A stretch of 64,000 nucleotides of DNA. Source: Streptomyces sp. RB17 (GTDB lineage Bacteria > Actinomycetota > Actinomycetes > Streptomycetales > Streptomycetaceae). Under the pieces are notes generated by a model. That model was not told where the DNA came from, did not search any database, and saw nothing but the letters and a program-made list of their open reading frames with translations. The position numbers were made by a program, and so were the translations under genes. Shown here piece after piece: positions 1-9,377 of the stretch. The DNA is taken from NCBI RefSeq assembly GCF_009604455.1, contig NZ_WEGL01000001.1, positions 1,178,001 to 1,242,000 of the forward strand. The letters run 5' to 3'. Position 1 is the first letter of the stretch. Each line of letters opens with the position of its first letter.

Positions 1-754
1 GGCTGCCCACGCCGGCCGGGGTCAGGTACAGGGTGCGCTCGACGGTCAGCTGGGGGGCGTTCAGGGCGTAGCGGGAGTAGGGGTTGTCCAGGTTCGCGCC
101 GCGCAGGCTGAGCGAGACGCCGACCTTGGCGCCGCGCAGCCGCAGCTCGCCGTGCGACTGGAGCATCTCCGCCTGGAGGTCCTGGCCCACGGTCATGCCG
201 TCCGCCGAGATCGACCGCCCGCTGCGGTCGCGGTACACCACGGCCTGGTTGAGCATCAGGTCGGTGCCGATGTGCGCGTCCGTCAGCCGGGCCCCGTTCT
301 GGAACCGGCAGCGCGGAAAATGCAGGTCGCCCTCGGTGTGCACGCGGGCCGCCTCCAGCCGGGGCACCGCGCAGTCCACCATGCGCAGGGTGGTGAACCG
401 GGCCTCCGGCAGCAGGACCTCCTCGTCGAAGCGGCAGCCGCGCAGTTCGACGTACGGCCGTACCGTGCCGCCCGAGAGGTCCAGGGTGCCGGTGATCCGC
501 ACGCCGGTCAGCTTCAGCGCGGACACCCGGCCCGCGAGCGCCGGCGGGCCGTCCAGCAGCAGCCAGGCCACGATCCGCGCCCGCACCGTGCGCTCCGGAC
601 CCCAGGGGTGTCCGCCGTGCGGATCGTCCACCTCGGCGTCCCCACGGCTCAGGTCGTACACACTGCCGTTGCGGAAGGCCTGCCACATGCCCGCCTCGGC
701 CGCGGTCAGCTCGTCCGGCAGGTCCCCGGCTGCGACGCCGGCCCCCTCGGTCAC
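1..754 (-). CDS. Beta-helix (pentapeptide-like repeat) protein, N-terminal part
   Basis: The frame enters from the left edge with no stop in the window, so only about 251 N-terminal residues are visible. After an acidic opening the chain settles into rungs of roughly 20 residues (for example LTGVRITGTLDLSGG and LRLRGAKVGVSLSLRG), the appearance of a right-handed beta-helix as in pentapeptide-repeat or bactofilin-like proteins. I place the start at the GTG ending at 754 because GGAGAGG lies 6 nt upstream; an in-frame ATG at 805 is the alternative and lacks such a site. It is divergent from hisD. Streptomyces relatives are often labelled oxidoreductase, but no catalytic or cofactor motif is visible here, so the function is unknown. 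Confidence 0.7.
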   Translation of the reverse strand, partial: MTEGAGVAAGDLPDELTAAEAGMWQAFRNGSVYDLSRGDAEVDDPHGGHPWGPERTVRARIVAWLLLDGPPALAGRVSALKLTGVRITGTLDLSGGTVRPYVELRGCRFDEEVLLPEARFTTLRMVDCAVPRLEAARVHTEGDLHFPRCRFQNGARLTDAHIGTDLMLNQAVVYRDRSGRSISADGMTVGQDLQAEMLQSHGELRLRGAKVGVSLSLRGANLDNPYSRYALNAPQLTVERTLYLTPAGVGS

Positions 755-868
755 CTTTGTCCTCTCCCGGTCCAGTGCGTCCAGTGCTTTCGTACAGCCG
801 TTCATGCCCGCTCAGTGACTGCCGGAACACTAGAGGTGAAGGAGATCTTCCGAGTTCCGCCACGTTCT

Positions 869-885
869 GTATCAGCCATTGATAC
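869..885. promoter_or_regulatory. Small inverted repeat between the beta-helix gene and hisD
   Basis: Perfect 6-bp arms GTATCA/TGATAC are separated by 5 bp, about 40 bp upstream of the hisD start and in a short divergent intergenic region. It could be an operator for either gene. This is only a symmetry observation; no known regulator consensus was matched. Confidence 0.25.
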
Positions 886-926
886 GCGTCCGCGGCTCGC
901 GACGGCGGTCTGAGAGAATTGGGACC

Positions 927-2252
927 GTGATCTCCCGAATCGATCTGCGCGGCGACGCCCTTCCCGAGGGACTCGCCCTGCGCGACCTGCTGCCCCGAGC
1001 CGACTTCGACGTTTCGGCCGCCCTGGAGAAGGTGCGTCCGATCTGCGAGGCCGTGCATCATCGTGGCGACGCGGCGCTGATCGACTTCGCCGAGAAGTTC
1101 GACGGAGTACGGCTGGAATCCGTCCGTGTCCCGGCCCGGGCCCTCACCGACGCCCTCGAGGCCCTCGACCCGGCCGTGCGCGCCGCGCTGGAGGAGTCCA
1201 TCCGCCGTGCCCGCCTGGTCCACCGCGAGCAGCGCCGCAGCACCCACACCACCCAGGTGGTGCCGGGCGGCTCGGTGACCGAGAAGTGGGTGCCGGTCGA
1301 GCGCGTCGGGCTGTACGCGCCGGGCGGCCGGTCCGTCTACCCGTCCTCCGTGATCATGAACGCCGTACCGGCCCAGGAGGCCGGGGTCGGGTCGATCGCG
1401 CTCGCCTCCCCGCCGCAGGCCGAGTTCGGTGGCCTTCCGCACCCGACGATCCTCGCCGCCTGCGCGCTGCTCGGCGTGGACGAGGTCTACGCGGCCGGCG
1501 GCGCCACCGCCGTCGCGATGTTCGCCTACGGCACCGAGTCCTGCCCGCCGGCCAACATGGTCACCGGCCCCGGCAACATCTGGGTGGCCGCCGCCAAGCG
1601 CTTCTTCACCGGCAGGATCGGCATCGACGCCGAGGCCGGCCCGACCGAGATCGCGATCCTCGCGGACGACACCGCCGACCCGGTGCACGTGGCCTCGGAC
1701 CTGATCAGCCAGGCCGAGCACGACCCGCTCGCGGCGGCCGTCCTGGTCACCGACTCCGTCGAGCTGGCCGAGGCGGTGGAGAAGGAGCTTCAGCCGCAGG
1801 TCACGGCCACCAAGCACGTCGAGGACCGGATCGTGCCCGCGCTCAAGGGCCGGCAGTCCGCGATCGTGCTGGTCGACGGCGTCGAGGAGGGCCTGAGGGT
1901 CGTCGACGCGTACGGCGCCGAGCACCTGGAGATCCAGACCGCCGACGCCGCCGCGGTCGCCGACCGGGTGAAGAACGCGGGCGCGATCTTCATCGGCCCG
2001 TGGGCCCCGGTCTCCCTCGGCGACTACGCGGCCGGGTCGAACCACGTCCTGCCCACCGGCGGCTGTGCCTGCCACTCCTCGGGCCTGTCCGTCCAGTCCT
2101 TCCTGCGCGGCATCCACATCGTGGACTACACGAGGGACGCGCTCGCCGAGGTCGCCCATCACGTGGTGACGCTGGCGGAGGCGGAGGACCTCCCGGCGCA
2201 CGGCGCGGCGATCAAGGCTCGTTTCGGGTGGAAGGTTCCTGAAGGCAAGTGA
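927..2252 (+). CDS. hisD: Histidinol dehydrogenase
   Basis: The product (441 aa) oxidises L-histidinol to L-histidine in two NAD-dependent steps, the last reactions of histidine synthesis, in the cytoplasm. Family signatures are all present: [12 protein letters not shown] in the NAD region, [11 protein letters not shown], the zinc-site segment SQAEHDP, the catalytic Glu-His pair in YGAEHLEI, and the C-terminal [11 protein letters not shown] stretch. Length matches the family. I use the GTG at 927 ([15 protein letters not shown]), which gives the usual Streptomyces N-terminus; an upstream in-frame TTG at 879 would add residues not seen in the family. It is first in the his operon and its TGA overlaps the GTG of hisC. 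The ribosome site is weak (GAGAG), so a near-leaderless transcript is possible. Confidence 0.97.
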   Translation: MISRIDLRGDALPEGLALRDLLPRADFDVSAALEKVRPICEAVHHRGDAALIDFAEKFDGVRLESVRVPARALTDALEALDPAVRAALEESIRRARLVHREQRRSTHTTQVVPGGSVTEKWVPVERVGLYAPGGRSVYPSSVIMNAVPAQEAGVGSIALASPPQAEFGGLPHPTILAACALLGVDEVYAAGGATAVAMFAYGTESCPPANMVTGPGNIWVAAAKRFFTGRIGIDAEAGPTEIAILADDTADPVHVASDLISQAEHDPLAAAVLVTDSVELAEAVEKELQPQVTATKHVEDRIVPALKGRQSAIVLVDGVEEGLRVVDAYGAEHLEIQTADAAAVADRVKNAGAIFIGPWAPVSLGDYAAGSNHVLPTGGCACHSSGLSVQSFLRGIHIVDYTRDALAEVAHHVVTLAEAEDLPAHGAAIKARFGWKVPEGK

Positions 2253-3349
2253 CCCGCATCGACGATCTCCCCGTACGGGACGAGCTGCGCGGCAAGTCCC
2301 CCTACGGCGCGCCCCAGTTGGACGTCCCCGTACGGCTGAACACCAACGAGAACCCCTACCCGCTGCCCGAGCCGCTGGTCGAGCGGATCACGGAGCGGGT
2401 GCGGGAGGCCGCCCGCGACCTGAACCGCTACCCGGACCGGGACGCGGTCCAGCTGCGCACCGAGCTGGCCGCGTACCTGACGAAGACGGGCAAGTACCCG
2501 CTCGGCATCGAGAACGTGTGGGCCGCCAACGGCTCCAACGAGGTCATCCAGCAGTTGCTGCAGACCTTCGGCGGGCCGGGCCGTACGGCGATCGGCTTCG
2601 AGCCGTCGTACTCGATGCACGCGCTCATCGCGCGCGGGACCGGGACGGGCTGGATCCCGGGTCCCCGCAACGAGGACTTCACCATCGACCTCGCCGCCGC
2701 CGAGCGGGCCATCGCCGAGCACAAGCCGGACGTCGTCTTCATCACCACCCCCAACAACCCCACGGGCAACGCGGTCCCGCCGCAGACGGTGCTCGCGCTG
2801 TTCGAGGCGGCGCAGGCGGCCAAGCCGTCGATGGTGATCGTGGACGAGGCGTACATCGAGTTCAGCCACGGCGACTCGCTGCTGCCGCTGCTCGAGGGCC
2901 GCCCGAACCTGGTCATCTCCCGCACGATGTCCAAGGCGTTCGGCGCGGCGGGTCTGCGCCTGGGCTATCTCGCCGCCGACCCGGCGGTCGTGGACGCCGT
3001 CCAGCTCGTCCGGCTGCCCTACCACCTGTCGGCGATCACCCAGGCGACCGCCCTGGCCGCCCTGGAGCACACCGACACCCTGCTGGGGTACGTCGAGCAG
3101 CTGAAGGCGGAGCGGGACCGGCTGGTCGCCGAGCTGCGCGCGATCGGCTACGAGGTCACGGAGTCCGACGCGAACTTCGTGCAGTTCGGCCGGTTTCCGG
3201 ACGCCCACACCGCCTGGCGGAAGATCCTCGACCGGGGCGTCCTGGTCCGGGACAACGGCGTACCGGGGTGGCTGCGGGTGTCCGCCGGAACCCCGGAGGA
3301 GAACGACGCGTTCCTCGACGCGGTCCGTGAAGTGAAGAAGGAGCTGTAA
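2249..3349 (+). CDS. hisC: Histidinol-phosphate aminotransferase
   Basis: This PLP-dependent aminotransferase (366 aa) converts imidazole-acetol phosphate and glutamate to histidinol phosphate. The class I/II fold is clear: [11 protein letters not shown] at the N-terminus, the NPTGN turn near 169-173, IVDEAYIEF with the PLP-nitrogen Asp near 199, and the Schiff-base lysine at about 229 in [17 protein letters not shown]. The GTG start overlaps the hisD TGA (GTGA), with GAAGG a few bases upstream, so translation is probably coupled. It sits 3 nt ahead of hisB in the same operon. Confidence 0.97.
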   Translation: MTRIDDLPVRDELRGKSPYGAPQLDVPVRLNTNENPYPLPEPLVERITERVREAARDLNRYPDRDAVQLRTELAAYLTKTGKYPLGIENVWAANGSNEVIQQLLQTFGGPGRTAIGFEPSYSMHALIARGTGTGWIPGPRNEDFTIDLAAAERAIAEHKPDVVFITTPNNPTGNAVPPQTVLALFEAAQAAKPSMVIVDEAYIEFSHGDSLLPLLEGRPNLVISRTMSKAFGAAGLRLGYLAADPAVVDAVQLVRLPYHLSAITQATALAALEHTDTLLGYVEQLKAERDRLVAELRAIGYEVTESDANFVQFGRFPDAHTAWRKILDRGVLVRDNGVPGWLRVSAGTPEENDAFLDAVREVKKEL

Positions 3350-3352
3350 GGC

Positions 3353-3946
3353 ATGAGCCGCGTAGGACGCATAGAGCGCACCACGAAGGAGACCTCGGTG
3401 CTGGTCGAGATCGATCTCGACGGCACCGGGCGGACCGACATCGCCACCGGCGTCGGCTTCTACGACCACATGCTCGACCAGCTCGGCCGGCACGGTCTGT
3501 TCGACCTGACCGTGAAGACCGACGGCGACCTGCACATCGACTCCCACCACACCATCGAGGACACCGCCCTCGCGCTCGGCGCCGCCTTCAAGCAGGCGCT
3601 CGGCGACAAGGTGGGGATCTATCGGTTCGGCAACTGCACGGTCCCGCTGGACGAGTCCCTCGCCCAGGTGACCGTCGACCTGTCCGGCCGCCCGTACCTC
3701 GTGCACACCGAGCCCGAGAACATGGCGCCGATGATCGGCGAGTACGACACCACGATGACCCGGCACATCCTGGAGTCCTTCGTCGCCCAGGCGCAGATCG
3801 CGCTGCACGTGCACGTGCCGTACGGGCGCAACGCGCACCACATCGTGGAGTGCCAGTTCAAGGCCCTGGCCCGGGCGCTGCGGTACGCCTCCGAGCGCGA
3901 CCCGCGCGCGGCCGGCATCCTCCCCTCCACGAAGGGCGCGCTGTAA
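3353..3946 (+). CDS. hisB: Imidazoleglycerol-phosphate dehydratase
   Basis: The protein (197 aa) dehydrates imidazoleglycerol phosphate to imidazole-acetol phosphate. It is the monofunctional form; there is no HAD phosphatase domain, as usual in actinobacteria, where histidinol-phosphate phosphatase is encoded elsewhere. The two metal-binding motifs are complete: DSHHTIEDTALALG in the first half and NAHHIVECQFKALARALR in the second, from the internally duplicated fold. ATG follows the hisC stop by 3 nt and GGAG lies within the end of hisC, so it is translationally linked to it. Confidence 0.97.
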   Translation: MSRVGRIERTTKETSVLVEIDLDGTGRTDIATGVGFYDHMLDQLGRHGLFDLTVKTDGDLHIDSHHTIEDTALALGAAFKQALGDKVGIYRFGNCTVPLDESLAQVTVDLSGRPYLVHTEPENMAPMIGEYDTTMTRHILESFVAQAQIALHVHVPYGRNAHHIVECQFKALARALRYASERDPRAAGILPSTKGAL

Positions 3947-3950
3947 CCCC

Positions 3951-4115
3951 ATGAACGGTCTCTCGACCCTGCTGATCGTCGTCGGTCTCTTCCTGGTCGG
4001 CGGCATCATCTCCTTCGCCAAGCAGCAGATGCCCAGGAGCCTGATCGTGCTGCTCTCCATCGGCGCGGGCATGTGCCTGGTCGCGGGCGTGATGCGGCTG
4101 GGGGTGTGGAATTGA
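3951..4115 (+). CDS. Small membrane protein (54 aa) between hisB and hisH
   Basis: A short frame starts ATG 4 nt after the hisB stop and ends TGA at 4115, running into the hisH start region. It encodes 54 residues with two hydrophobic segments (about 5-23 and 31-47) linked by a short polar KQQMPRS turn, so a two-helix membrane hairpin is likely. Operon position, tight spacing and overlap with hisH argue that it is a real translated gene or a coupling ORF. No catalytic motif is visible and I do not recognise a named family. Similar small ORFs at this place in other Streptomyces would support it. Confidence 0.6.
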   Translation: MNGLSTLLIVVGLFLVGGIISFAKQQMPRSLIVLLSIGAGMCLVAGVMRLGVWN

Positions 4116-4756
4116 GCACAGGCGGCAAGAAGGTCGTCGTCTTCGACTACGGCTTCGGCAACGTCCGCTCGGCCGAACGCGCCCTCGCGCGGGTGGGCGC
4201 CGATGTCGAGATCACCCGTGACTTCGACAAGGCCATGAACGCCGACGGCCTGCTGGTGCCGGGCGTCGGGGCCTTCGCCGCCTGCATGCAGGGCCTGCGC
4301 GCGGCCCGCGGTGACTGGGTGGTCGACCGGCGCCTGTCCGGAGGTCGGCCCGTGATGGGCATCTGCGTCGGCATGCAGATCCTCTTCGCGCGCGGCATCG
4401 AGCACGGCGTGGAGGCCGAGGGCCTGGACGAGTGGCCCGGTACGGTCGCGCCGCTCCAGGCCGAGGTCGTGCCCCACATGGGCTGGAACACCGTCGAAGC
4501 CCCCGCCGACTCGGAGCTGTTCGCCGGCCTCGACGCCGACGCCCGCTTCTACTTCGTGCACTCCTACGCCGTCCACGACTGGGCCCTGGAATCGCACAAC
4601 CCGCTGATCGCGGCGCCCAAGGTGACCTGGTCGACGCACGGCAAGCCGTTCGTGGCCGCCGTGGAGAACGGCGCCCTGTGGGCCACGCAGTTCCACCCCG
4701 AGAAGTCCGGCGACGCCGGCGCCCAGCTCCTCACCAACTGGATCGGAACCCTGTAG
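4106..4756 (+). CDS. hisH: Imidazole glycerol phosphate synthase, glutaminase subunit
   Basis: HisH (216 aa) hydrolyses glutamine and channels ammonia to HisF, which together turn PRFAR into imidazole glycerol phosphate and AICAR. The class I glutamine amidotransferase triad is visible: nucleophile Cys in GICVGMQIL and the His/Glu pair in [20 protein letters not shown] and LVPGVGAF are further hallmarks. The GTG at 4106 lies inside the small upstream membrane ORF; a TTG at 4112 with GGGGG 7 nt upstream is an equally reasonable start. It lies 4 nt ahead of priA. Confidence 0.95.
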   Translation: MELSTGGKKVVVFDYGFGNVRSAERALARVGADVEITRDFDKAMNADGLLVPGVGAFAACMQGLRAARGDWVVDRRLSGGRPVMGICVGMQILFARGIEHGVEAEGLDEWPGTVAPLQAEVVPHMGWNTVEAPADSELFAGLDADARFYFVHSYAVHDWALESHNPLIAAPKVTWSTHGKPFVAAVENGALWATQFHPEKSGDAGAQLLTNWIGTL

Positions 4757-4760
4757 AGAC

Positions 4761-5486
4761 ATGGCCAAGCTCGAACTCCTCCCCGCCGTCGACGTCCGCG
4801 ACGGCCAGGCCGTCCGCCTCGTGCACGGCGAGTCCGGGACCGAGACCTCCTACGGCTCCCCGCTGGAGGCCGCCCTCGCCTGGCAGCGCTCGGGCGCCGA
4901 GTGGCTGCACCTGGTCGACCTGGACGCGGCCTTCGGCACCGGCGACAACCGCGACCTGATCGCCGAGGTCACCAGGGCGATGGACATCAAGGTGGAGCTG
5001 TCCGGCGGCATCCGCGACGACGCCTCGCTGGCCGCCGCCCTGGCCACCGGCTGCACGCGCGTGAACCTCGGCACCGCCGCCCTGGAGACCCCGGAGTGGG
5101 TCGCCAAGGTCATCGCCCAGCACGGCGACAAGATCGCCGTCGGCCTCGACGTACGGGGCACGACCCTGCGCGGCCGCGGCTGGACCCGCGACGGCGGCGA
5201 CCTCTACGAGACGCTGGAGCGCCTCAACAACGAGGGCTGCGCCCGCTACGTCGTCACCGACATCGCCAAGGACGGCACGCTGCAGGGCCCCAACCTGGAG
5301 CTGCTGAAGAACGTCTGCGCGGCGACGGACCGCCCGGTCGTGGCCTCCGGCGGCGTGTCGTCCCTGGACGACCTGCGCGCCATCGCCGCGCTGGTACCCC
5401 TCGGTGTCGAGGGCTCCATCGTCGGGAAGGCCCTGTACGCGAAGGCGTTCACCCTGGAAGAGGCCTTGGAGGCTGTGTCGTCATGA
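4761..5486 (+). CDS. priA: Bifunctional phosphoribosyl isomerase A (HisA/TrpF activities)
   Basis: This (beta/alpha)8-barrel enzyme (241 aa) isomerises ProFAR in histidine synthesis and, in actinobacteria lacking trpF, also phosphoribosyl-anthranilate in tryptophan synthesis; the dual role is known for Streptomyces and Mycobacterium PriA. Acid/base residues are in place: Asp11 in [10 protein letters not shown], Asp130 in VGLDVRG and Asp171 in [13 protein letters not shown]. Two phosphate-binding loops (LSGGIR, ASGGVSS) show the HisA/HisF half-barrel duplication. No separate trpF is seen in this window although trpE, C, B and A are, which supports the dual role. ATG lies 4 nt after hisH. Confidence 0.95.
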   Translation: MAKLELLPAVDVRDGQAVRLVHGESGTETSYGSPLEAALAWQRSGAEWLHLVDLDAAFGTGDNRDLIAEVTRAMDIKVELSGGIRDDASLAAALATGCTRVNLGTAALETPEWVAKVIAQHGDKIAVGLDVRGTTLRGRGWTRDGGDLYETLERLNNEGCARYVVTDIAKDGTLQGPNLELLKNVCAATDRPVVASGGVSSLDDLRAIAALVPLGVEGSIVGKALYAKAFTLEEALEAVSS

Positions 5487-5875
5487 GCGATGCCGTGCGG
5501 CGCGTGCAGAGCGGAAGTCCCTGGGAAGAGAGTTTCGGTTTCGCACGTGCCGTCGCGGCGGGCGACCGGGTGCTGGTGGCGGGCACGACGTCCTTCAAGG
5601 GCACCGTGCTGTACGGCGAGGGCGACCCGTACGAACAGGCCAAGGTGGCCTTCACCAGCGCCCTCGAGGCGCTCGGCGAGTTCGGACTCGATGTCGCGTC
5701 CGTGATCCGTACACGCATGTACCTGACCCATGTGCGGGACGTGGACGCCGTGGGCCGGGCGCACAAGGAGATGTTCGACTCGGTGCGCCCGGTGTCGACC
5801 CTGCTGGTCGTCGAGGGGTTCGTCGATCCGCGGATCCTGGTCGAAGTGGAAATCGAAGCATTCAGAGGAGCCTGA
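5483..5875 (+). CDS. RidA/YjgF/Rid-family protein in the his operon
   Basis: The 130-aa product has the Rid-family trimeric-barrel pattern: [22 protein letters not shown], then [14 protein letters not shown] and the C-terminal [13 protein letters not shown]. Members deaminate reactive enamine/imine intermediates or hydrolyse related metabolites. Arg in RTRMY corresponds to the substrate-carboxylate arginine of RidA, but I would not assign the exact subfamily. ATG overlaps the priA TGA (ATGA), and hisF follows after 6 nt, so it is fully embedded in the histidine operon. Confidence 0.88.
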   Translation: MSDAVRRVQSGSPWEESFGFARAVAAGDRVLVAGTTSFKGTVLYGEGDPYEQAKVAFTSALEALGEFGLDVASVIRTRMYLTHVRDVDAVGRAHKEMFDSVRPVSTLLVVEGFVDPRILVEVEIEAFRGA

Positions 5876-5881
5876 ACAGTC

Positions 5882-6637
5882 ATGACCCTGGCGGTCCGAG
5901 TCATCCCCTGCCTGGACGTGGACAACGGCCGGGTCGTCAAGGGCGTCAACTTCCAGAACCTGCGCGACGCGGGCGACCCCGTCGAGATGGCGAAGGTGTA
6001 CGACGCCGAGGGCGCCGACGAGCTGACGTTCCTGGACATCACCGCGTCCTCGGGCGACCGGGAGACGACGTACGACGTGGTGCGGCGCACGGCGGAGCAG
6101 GTGTTCATCCCGCTGACGGTCGGCGGCGGCGTCCGTACCGCCGAGGACGTGGACAAGCTGCTGCGGGCGGGCGCCGACAAGGTGGGCGTGAACACCGCCG
6201 CGATCGCCCGCCCCGACCTGATCCGCGAGATCGCCGAGCGCTTCGGCCGGCAGGTGCTGGTCCTGTCGGTGGACGCGCGCCGCACCGGGGCGGGCTCCTT
6301 CGAGGTCACGACCCACGGCGGCCGGCGCGGCACCGGCATCGACGCCGTCGAGTGGGCGCACCGGGCGGCCGAGCTGGGCGCCGGGGAGATCCTCCTGAAC
6401 TCCATGGACGCGGACGGCACGAAGGACGGCTACGACCTGGAGATGATCGCGGCGGTCCGCAAGCACGTGACCGTCCCGGTGATCGCCTCCGGCGGCGCCG
6501 GCAAGCTGGCCGACTTCCCCCCTGCCATCGCCGCCGGCGCCGACGCGGTCCTGGCCGCCTCCGTCTTCCACTTCGGCGACCTCCGGATCCCCGAGGTGAA
6601 GCAGACCCTCCGCGAGGCGGGCCACCCCGTGCGCTGA
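5882..6637 (+). CDS. hisF: Imidazole glycerol phosphate synthase, cyclase subunit
   Basis: HisF (251 aa) is the barrel partner of HisH and closes the imidazole ring from PRFAR and nascent ammonia, releasing AICAR to purine synthesis. Diagnostic features are [19 protein letters not shown] with the first catalytic Asp, [17 protein letters not shown] with the second catalytic Asp, [15 protein letters not shown] and the phosphate loop [15 protein letters not shown] upstream sits in the end of the ridA-like gene. A terminator-like hairpin begins 10 nt after the stop, closing the main his operon. Confidence 0.97.
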   Translation: MTLAVRVIPCLDVDNGRVVKGVNFQNLRDAGDPVEMAKVYDAEGADELTFLDITASSGDRETTYDVVRRTAEQVFIPLTVGGGVRTAEDVDKLLRAGADKVGVNTAAIARPDLIREIAERFGRQVLVLSVDARRTGAGSFEVTTHGGRRGTGIDAVEWAHRAAELGAGEILLNSMDADGTKDGYDLEMIAAVRKHVTVPVIASGGAGKLADFPPAIAAGADAVLAASVFHFGDLRIPEVKQTLREAGHPVR

Positions 6638-6647
6638 CACGGCGCCG

Positions 6648-6685
6648 AGCCCCGGTTGCCTCTTTGGGGTGGGCCGGGGCTTTCT
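6648..6685 (+). terminator. Terminator after hisF
   Basis: Arms AGCCCCGG (6648-6655) and CCGGGGCT (6674-6681) pair perfectly around an 18-nt loop and are followed by TTCTC. The position just after the last his gene and before an independently controlled regulator supports transcription termination. Confidence 0.6.
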
Positions 6686-6705
6686 CATGCACGGACGCGA
6701 AAGAC

Positions 6706-6733
6706 AAGTTGCGCAAAATCTATTGCGCAACTT
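6706..6733. promoter_or_regulatory. Perfect operator palindrome of the ArsR-type regulator
   Basis: Arms AAGTTGCGCAA and TTGCGCAACTT (11 bp each) flank a 6-bp AATCTA spacer. Each half contains TTGCGCAA, itself an 8-bp palindrome, the two being 14 bp apart. It lies 24 bp upstream of the regulator start and is AT-richer than its surroundings, the expected form for an autoregulated ArsR-family site controlling the regulator-exporter pair. Confidence 0.7.
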
Positions 6734-6757
6734 TTCTTGCGTATCTACGGTGAGGGC

Positions 6758-7345
6758 ATGGCGAGCAAAGAGAACCGCCGGATCACGGACGTGGGCACGC
6801 TCAAGGCCCTCGCGCACCCGCTGCGCGCCAACCTGTACCGGCTGCTGTGCATGGAGCGGGTGGCCACGGCCTCCCAGTTGGCCGAGCACGTGGACGAGGC
6901 GGTGTCCCTGGTCAGCTACCACCTGCGCAAACTCGCCGACCACGGGCTGATCGAGGAGGCCCGGCCGCAGACGGCGGACGGCCGGGAGCGCTGGTGGCAG
7001 CCGGCGTCGGACGGGGTGAGCATCCGGGACGAGGACTTCCGGGGCGAGCCGGGAAAGGCCGCCGCACACCTCGCGGCCACGCGTCTCTTCCACGACCAGC
7101 GGGCCGACCAGTACCGCCGTTACCTCGACGAACGCCCCGCCTGGGGGCCCGAGTGGAACACCGCGTCCGTGGACACGGAGTCGTGGCTGCGGCTGACGCC
7201 GGCGGAACTCACCGCGCTGAAGGAAGAACTGGACGCGGTCCTGCGCAGGTACGACGAACGAGGTCAGGCCGCCGAGGCCGCGGGCGAGACCGAGGGACGC
7301 GAGCACGTCGCCCTCTACCTGTACGGCTTCCCGTTCCGCGTCTGA
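6758..7345 (+). CDS. ArsR-type winged-helix transcriptional regulator
   Basis: The protein (195 aa) has an N-terminal winged helix of ArsR/HTH_20 type: LKALAHPLRANLYRLL, then TASQLAEHVDEAVSLVSYHLRKLADHGLIEE as the recognition region, then a wing. There is no metal-binding CxC, so it is not a typical metal sensor. The C-terminal half, with WNTASVDTESWLRLTPAEL, resembles actinobacterial regulators paired with MFS drug transporters. The start at ATG 6758 is preceded by GTGAGGGC. It is followed after 14 nt by such an MFS exporter, and the perfect palindrome upstream is its likely operator; repression relieved by an exported compound is the simplest model. Confidence 0.85.
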   Translation: MASKENRRITDVGTLKALAHPLRANLYRLLCMERVATASQLAEHVDEAVSLVSYHLRKLADHGLIEEARPQTADGRERWWQPASDGVSIRDEDFRGEPGKAAAHLAATRLFHDQRADQYRRYLDERPAWGPEWNTASVDTESWLRLTPAELTALKEELDAVLRRYDERGQAAEAAGETEGREHVALYLYGFPFRV

Positions 7346-7359
7346 GAGGACCCCCTCCC

Positions 7360-8601
7360 GTGACCGCCACGCTCATACCGTCGGCGACCGCTCCGCAGGC
7401 CCACCGCGACCCCAACGTCCTGCGCTGGCTCGCCGCCTACACCTGCTCGATGCTCGGCGACAGCGTCTACTACCTCGCCCTGTCCTGGGCCGCCGTACAG
7501 GCCGGAACGCCCGCGCAGGCCGGTCTCGTGACGTCCGCGAGCGCGCTGCCCCGGGCCGTGCTGATGCTCGGCGGCGGAGTGATCGCCGACCGGTTCGGGC
7601 CGCGCCGGGTCGTCATCGGCAGCGACGCCGTGCGCTGCGCGGCCGTCCTCGCCGTGGCGGCCCTGCTCTTCCTCACCAGCCCGGGACTGTGGCCGCTCGC
7701 CCTGCTGGCGCTGGTCTTCGGCGCGGTCGACGCCGTGTTCATGCCGGCCGTGGGCGCCCTGCCGGCCCGCCTCACCGAGAAGGGACAGCTCGCCCGGGTC
7801 CAGGGCATGCGCGGCCTCGCGATCCGGTTCTCCGCCGTGGTCGGCGCTCCGCTCGGCGGGCTCGGCGTGGCCGTCGGTGGTGCCCCGGCCGCGTTCGCCT
7901 TCGCCGGGATGCTCATCGCCGTCTCCGTTCCGCTGCTGCTCTCGGTGCGGGTACGGGATCTGCCGAAGGACGACACGGCCGAGGTGGCGGGTACCGCCTG
8001 GAACGATCTGCGCGCCGGTCTCGGCCACATCCGCCGCCATCGCGTCCTCGCCCCGCTGATGCTGGCCATCGCCCTCGGTGACCTCGGCTTCGTCGGACCG
8101 CTGAACATCGGGCTGACGCTGCTCGCCGACCGGCGGGGCTGGGGTGCCTCGGGCATGGGCTGGGTGCTGGCCGGATTCGGGGTCGGGGCCGGAGCCTCCG
8201 CGCTGCTGCTCACGGTCCGGGGGCGACTGCCCCGCGCGGGGCAGGTCACCGGGTCGGCGTGTGTCGCGGGAGCCGTGGCCATCGGCGCCCTCGCGTTCGT
8301 GCCCGCGCTCGCCGCCGCCGTCGGCGTGGCCGGGCTCGTGGGCCTGCTCGCCGGGCTCAGCGGCGCCCTGTGCGGTGCCCTGCTCCAGACCCATGCCGAC
8401 CCCGCCTACCTGGGCCGCGTCACCGCCGTCTCCAGCCTGGTCAGCCTCGGCCTGGCCCCGCTCGGCATGCCGCTCGCTGCGGCTGCGATCGGGGGCTTCG
8501 GGCTCGGGCCGGTCTACGTCGTCAGCGCGGGTGTCTGTGGCCTCGGCGGGCTCGTCGCCCTTGTCGTGCCGGCACTGCGGCGCGCGGAACTGCCGGGCTG
8601 A
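7360..8601 (+). CDS. Major facilitator superfamily exporter
   Basis: The 413-aa protein has about 12 hydrophobic segments and the MFS loop 2-3 signature IADRFGPRRVV near 72-82. It opens with NVLRWLAAYTCSMLGDSVYYLALSWAAVQAG, typical of the enterobactin-exporter/MFS_3-type group. The GTG start at 7360 follows the regulator by 14 nt, so the two are one transcript. Substrate cannot be read from the sequence; pairing with a one-component regulator suggests efflux of a small toxic molecule or drug. Confidence 0.88.
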   Translation: MTATLIPSATAPQAHRDPNVLRWLAAYTCSMLGDSVYYLALSWAAVQAGTPAQAGLVTSASALPRAVLMLGGGVIADRFGPRRVVIGSDAVRCAAVLAVAALLFLTSPGLWPLALLALVFGAVDAVFMPAVGALPARLTEKGQLARVQGMRGLAIRFSAVVGAPLGGLGVAVGGAPAAFAFAGMLIAVSVPLLLSVRVRDLPKDDTAEVAGTAWNDLRAGLGHIRRHRVLAPLMLAIALGDLGFVGPLNIGLTLLADRRGWGASGMGWVLAGFGVGAGASALLLTVRGRLPRAGQVTGSACVAGAVAIGALAFVPALAAAVGVAGLVGLLAGLSGALCGALLQTHADPAYLGRVTAVSSLVSLGLAPLGMPLAAAAIGGFGLGPVYVVSAGVCGLGGLVALVVPALRRAELPG

Positions 8602-8658
8602 CCGCGGGGCCGCTCCCGCGGCCGGACCAGCGCACTCCCGGACCGTCGGCCGGCCGGC

Positions 8659-9294
8659 TCAGATCCCGAGCTGCTTCGATTCGTTCAGTTTGGTGATCGC
8701 GTCCGGCTCGCCCTCGACCTCCACCTCGGCCGCGTTCTGCCGGCCGAACGCGAACATCAGCAGCTCGGACGGCTCGCCGGTCACCGTCACCACCGGCGTG
8801 CCCCGGTGCGCCACCGTCGTCTGCCCGTCCGGGCGGCGCAGCACCAGGCCCGTCGGCACACCACGGGCCACCAGCCGTGCCGTGCGTTCCAGGCGGGACC
8901 ACAGGGCGTCCTGGAAGACGGAGTCCAGCTCCCGCGGGCTCCAGTCCGGCTGGGCGCGGCGTACGTCCTCGGTGTGGACGTAGAACTCGACGATGTTGGC
9001 CGCCTCGTCGACCTGCTTGAGCTGGAACGGCGAGAAGCGCGGCGGGCCGGTACGGATCAGCTGGATGAGCTCCTCGTACGGCTTCGCGGTGTACTCGGCC
9101 ATCACCTTCTCCAGGCGCGGCACGAGCTGCTTGATCAGCGTGCCCCCGGCCGCGTCCGGGCGGCGCTCGCGCACGATCACATGCGCGGCCAGGTCCCGGG
9201 TCCGCCAGCCCGCGCAGAGGGTGTCGGCATCCGGACCGACGGTTTCCAAGAGGTCGGCGAGCAGGAGCCGTTCACGCTTGGCGAAGGTCGACAT
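8659..9294 (-). CDS. TIGR03085/maleylpyruvate isomerase-like (DinB fold) protein
   Basis: The 211-aa product fits the actinobacterial TIGR03085 branch of the mycothiol-dependent maleylpyruvate isomerase/DinB superfamily. It opens [23 protein letters not shown], has the helix with candidate metal His in [19 protein letters not shown], and [12 protein letters not shown] in the third helix region. DinB-fold members bind a divalent metal and often use mycothiol. The substrate is unknown. It converges with the MFS gene (57 nt apart) and diverges from hisI (83 nt). Confidence 0.85.
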   Translation of the reverse strand: MSTFAKRERLLLADLLETVGPDADTLCAGWRTRDLAAHVIVRERRPDAAGGTLIKQLVPRLEKVMAEYTAKPYEELIQLIRTGPPRFSPFQLKQVDEAANIVEFYVHTEDVRRAQPDWSPRELDSVFQDALWSRLERTARLVARGVPTGLVLRRPDGQTTVAHRGTPVVTVTGEPSELLMFAFGRQNAAEVEVEGEPDAITKLNESKQLGI

Positions 9295-9377
9295 GGGATC
9301 AGCCTACGGCCAGGCAGCGAGTCCGCGCAGTGGACACGGCACCGGCACTGTCGTACCCGCGCGGCACAATGGCACCC

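Noticed and set aside
84..913. Two plus-strand frames opposite the left-edge gene
   Set aside because: Ser/Arg/Pro-rich translations without domains; the minus strand gives a coherent beta-helix protein running off the edge.
2159..4768. An 869-codon minus-strand frame across hisC, hisB and hisH
   Set aside because: Covers three confidently identified his genes and has shadow composition.
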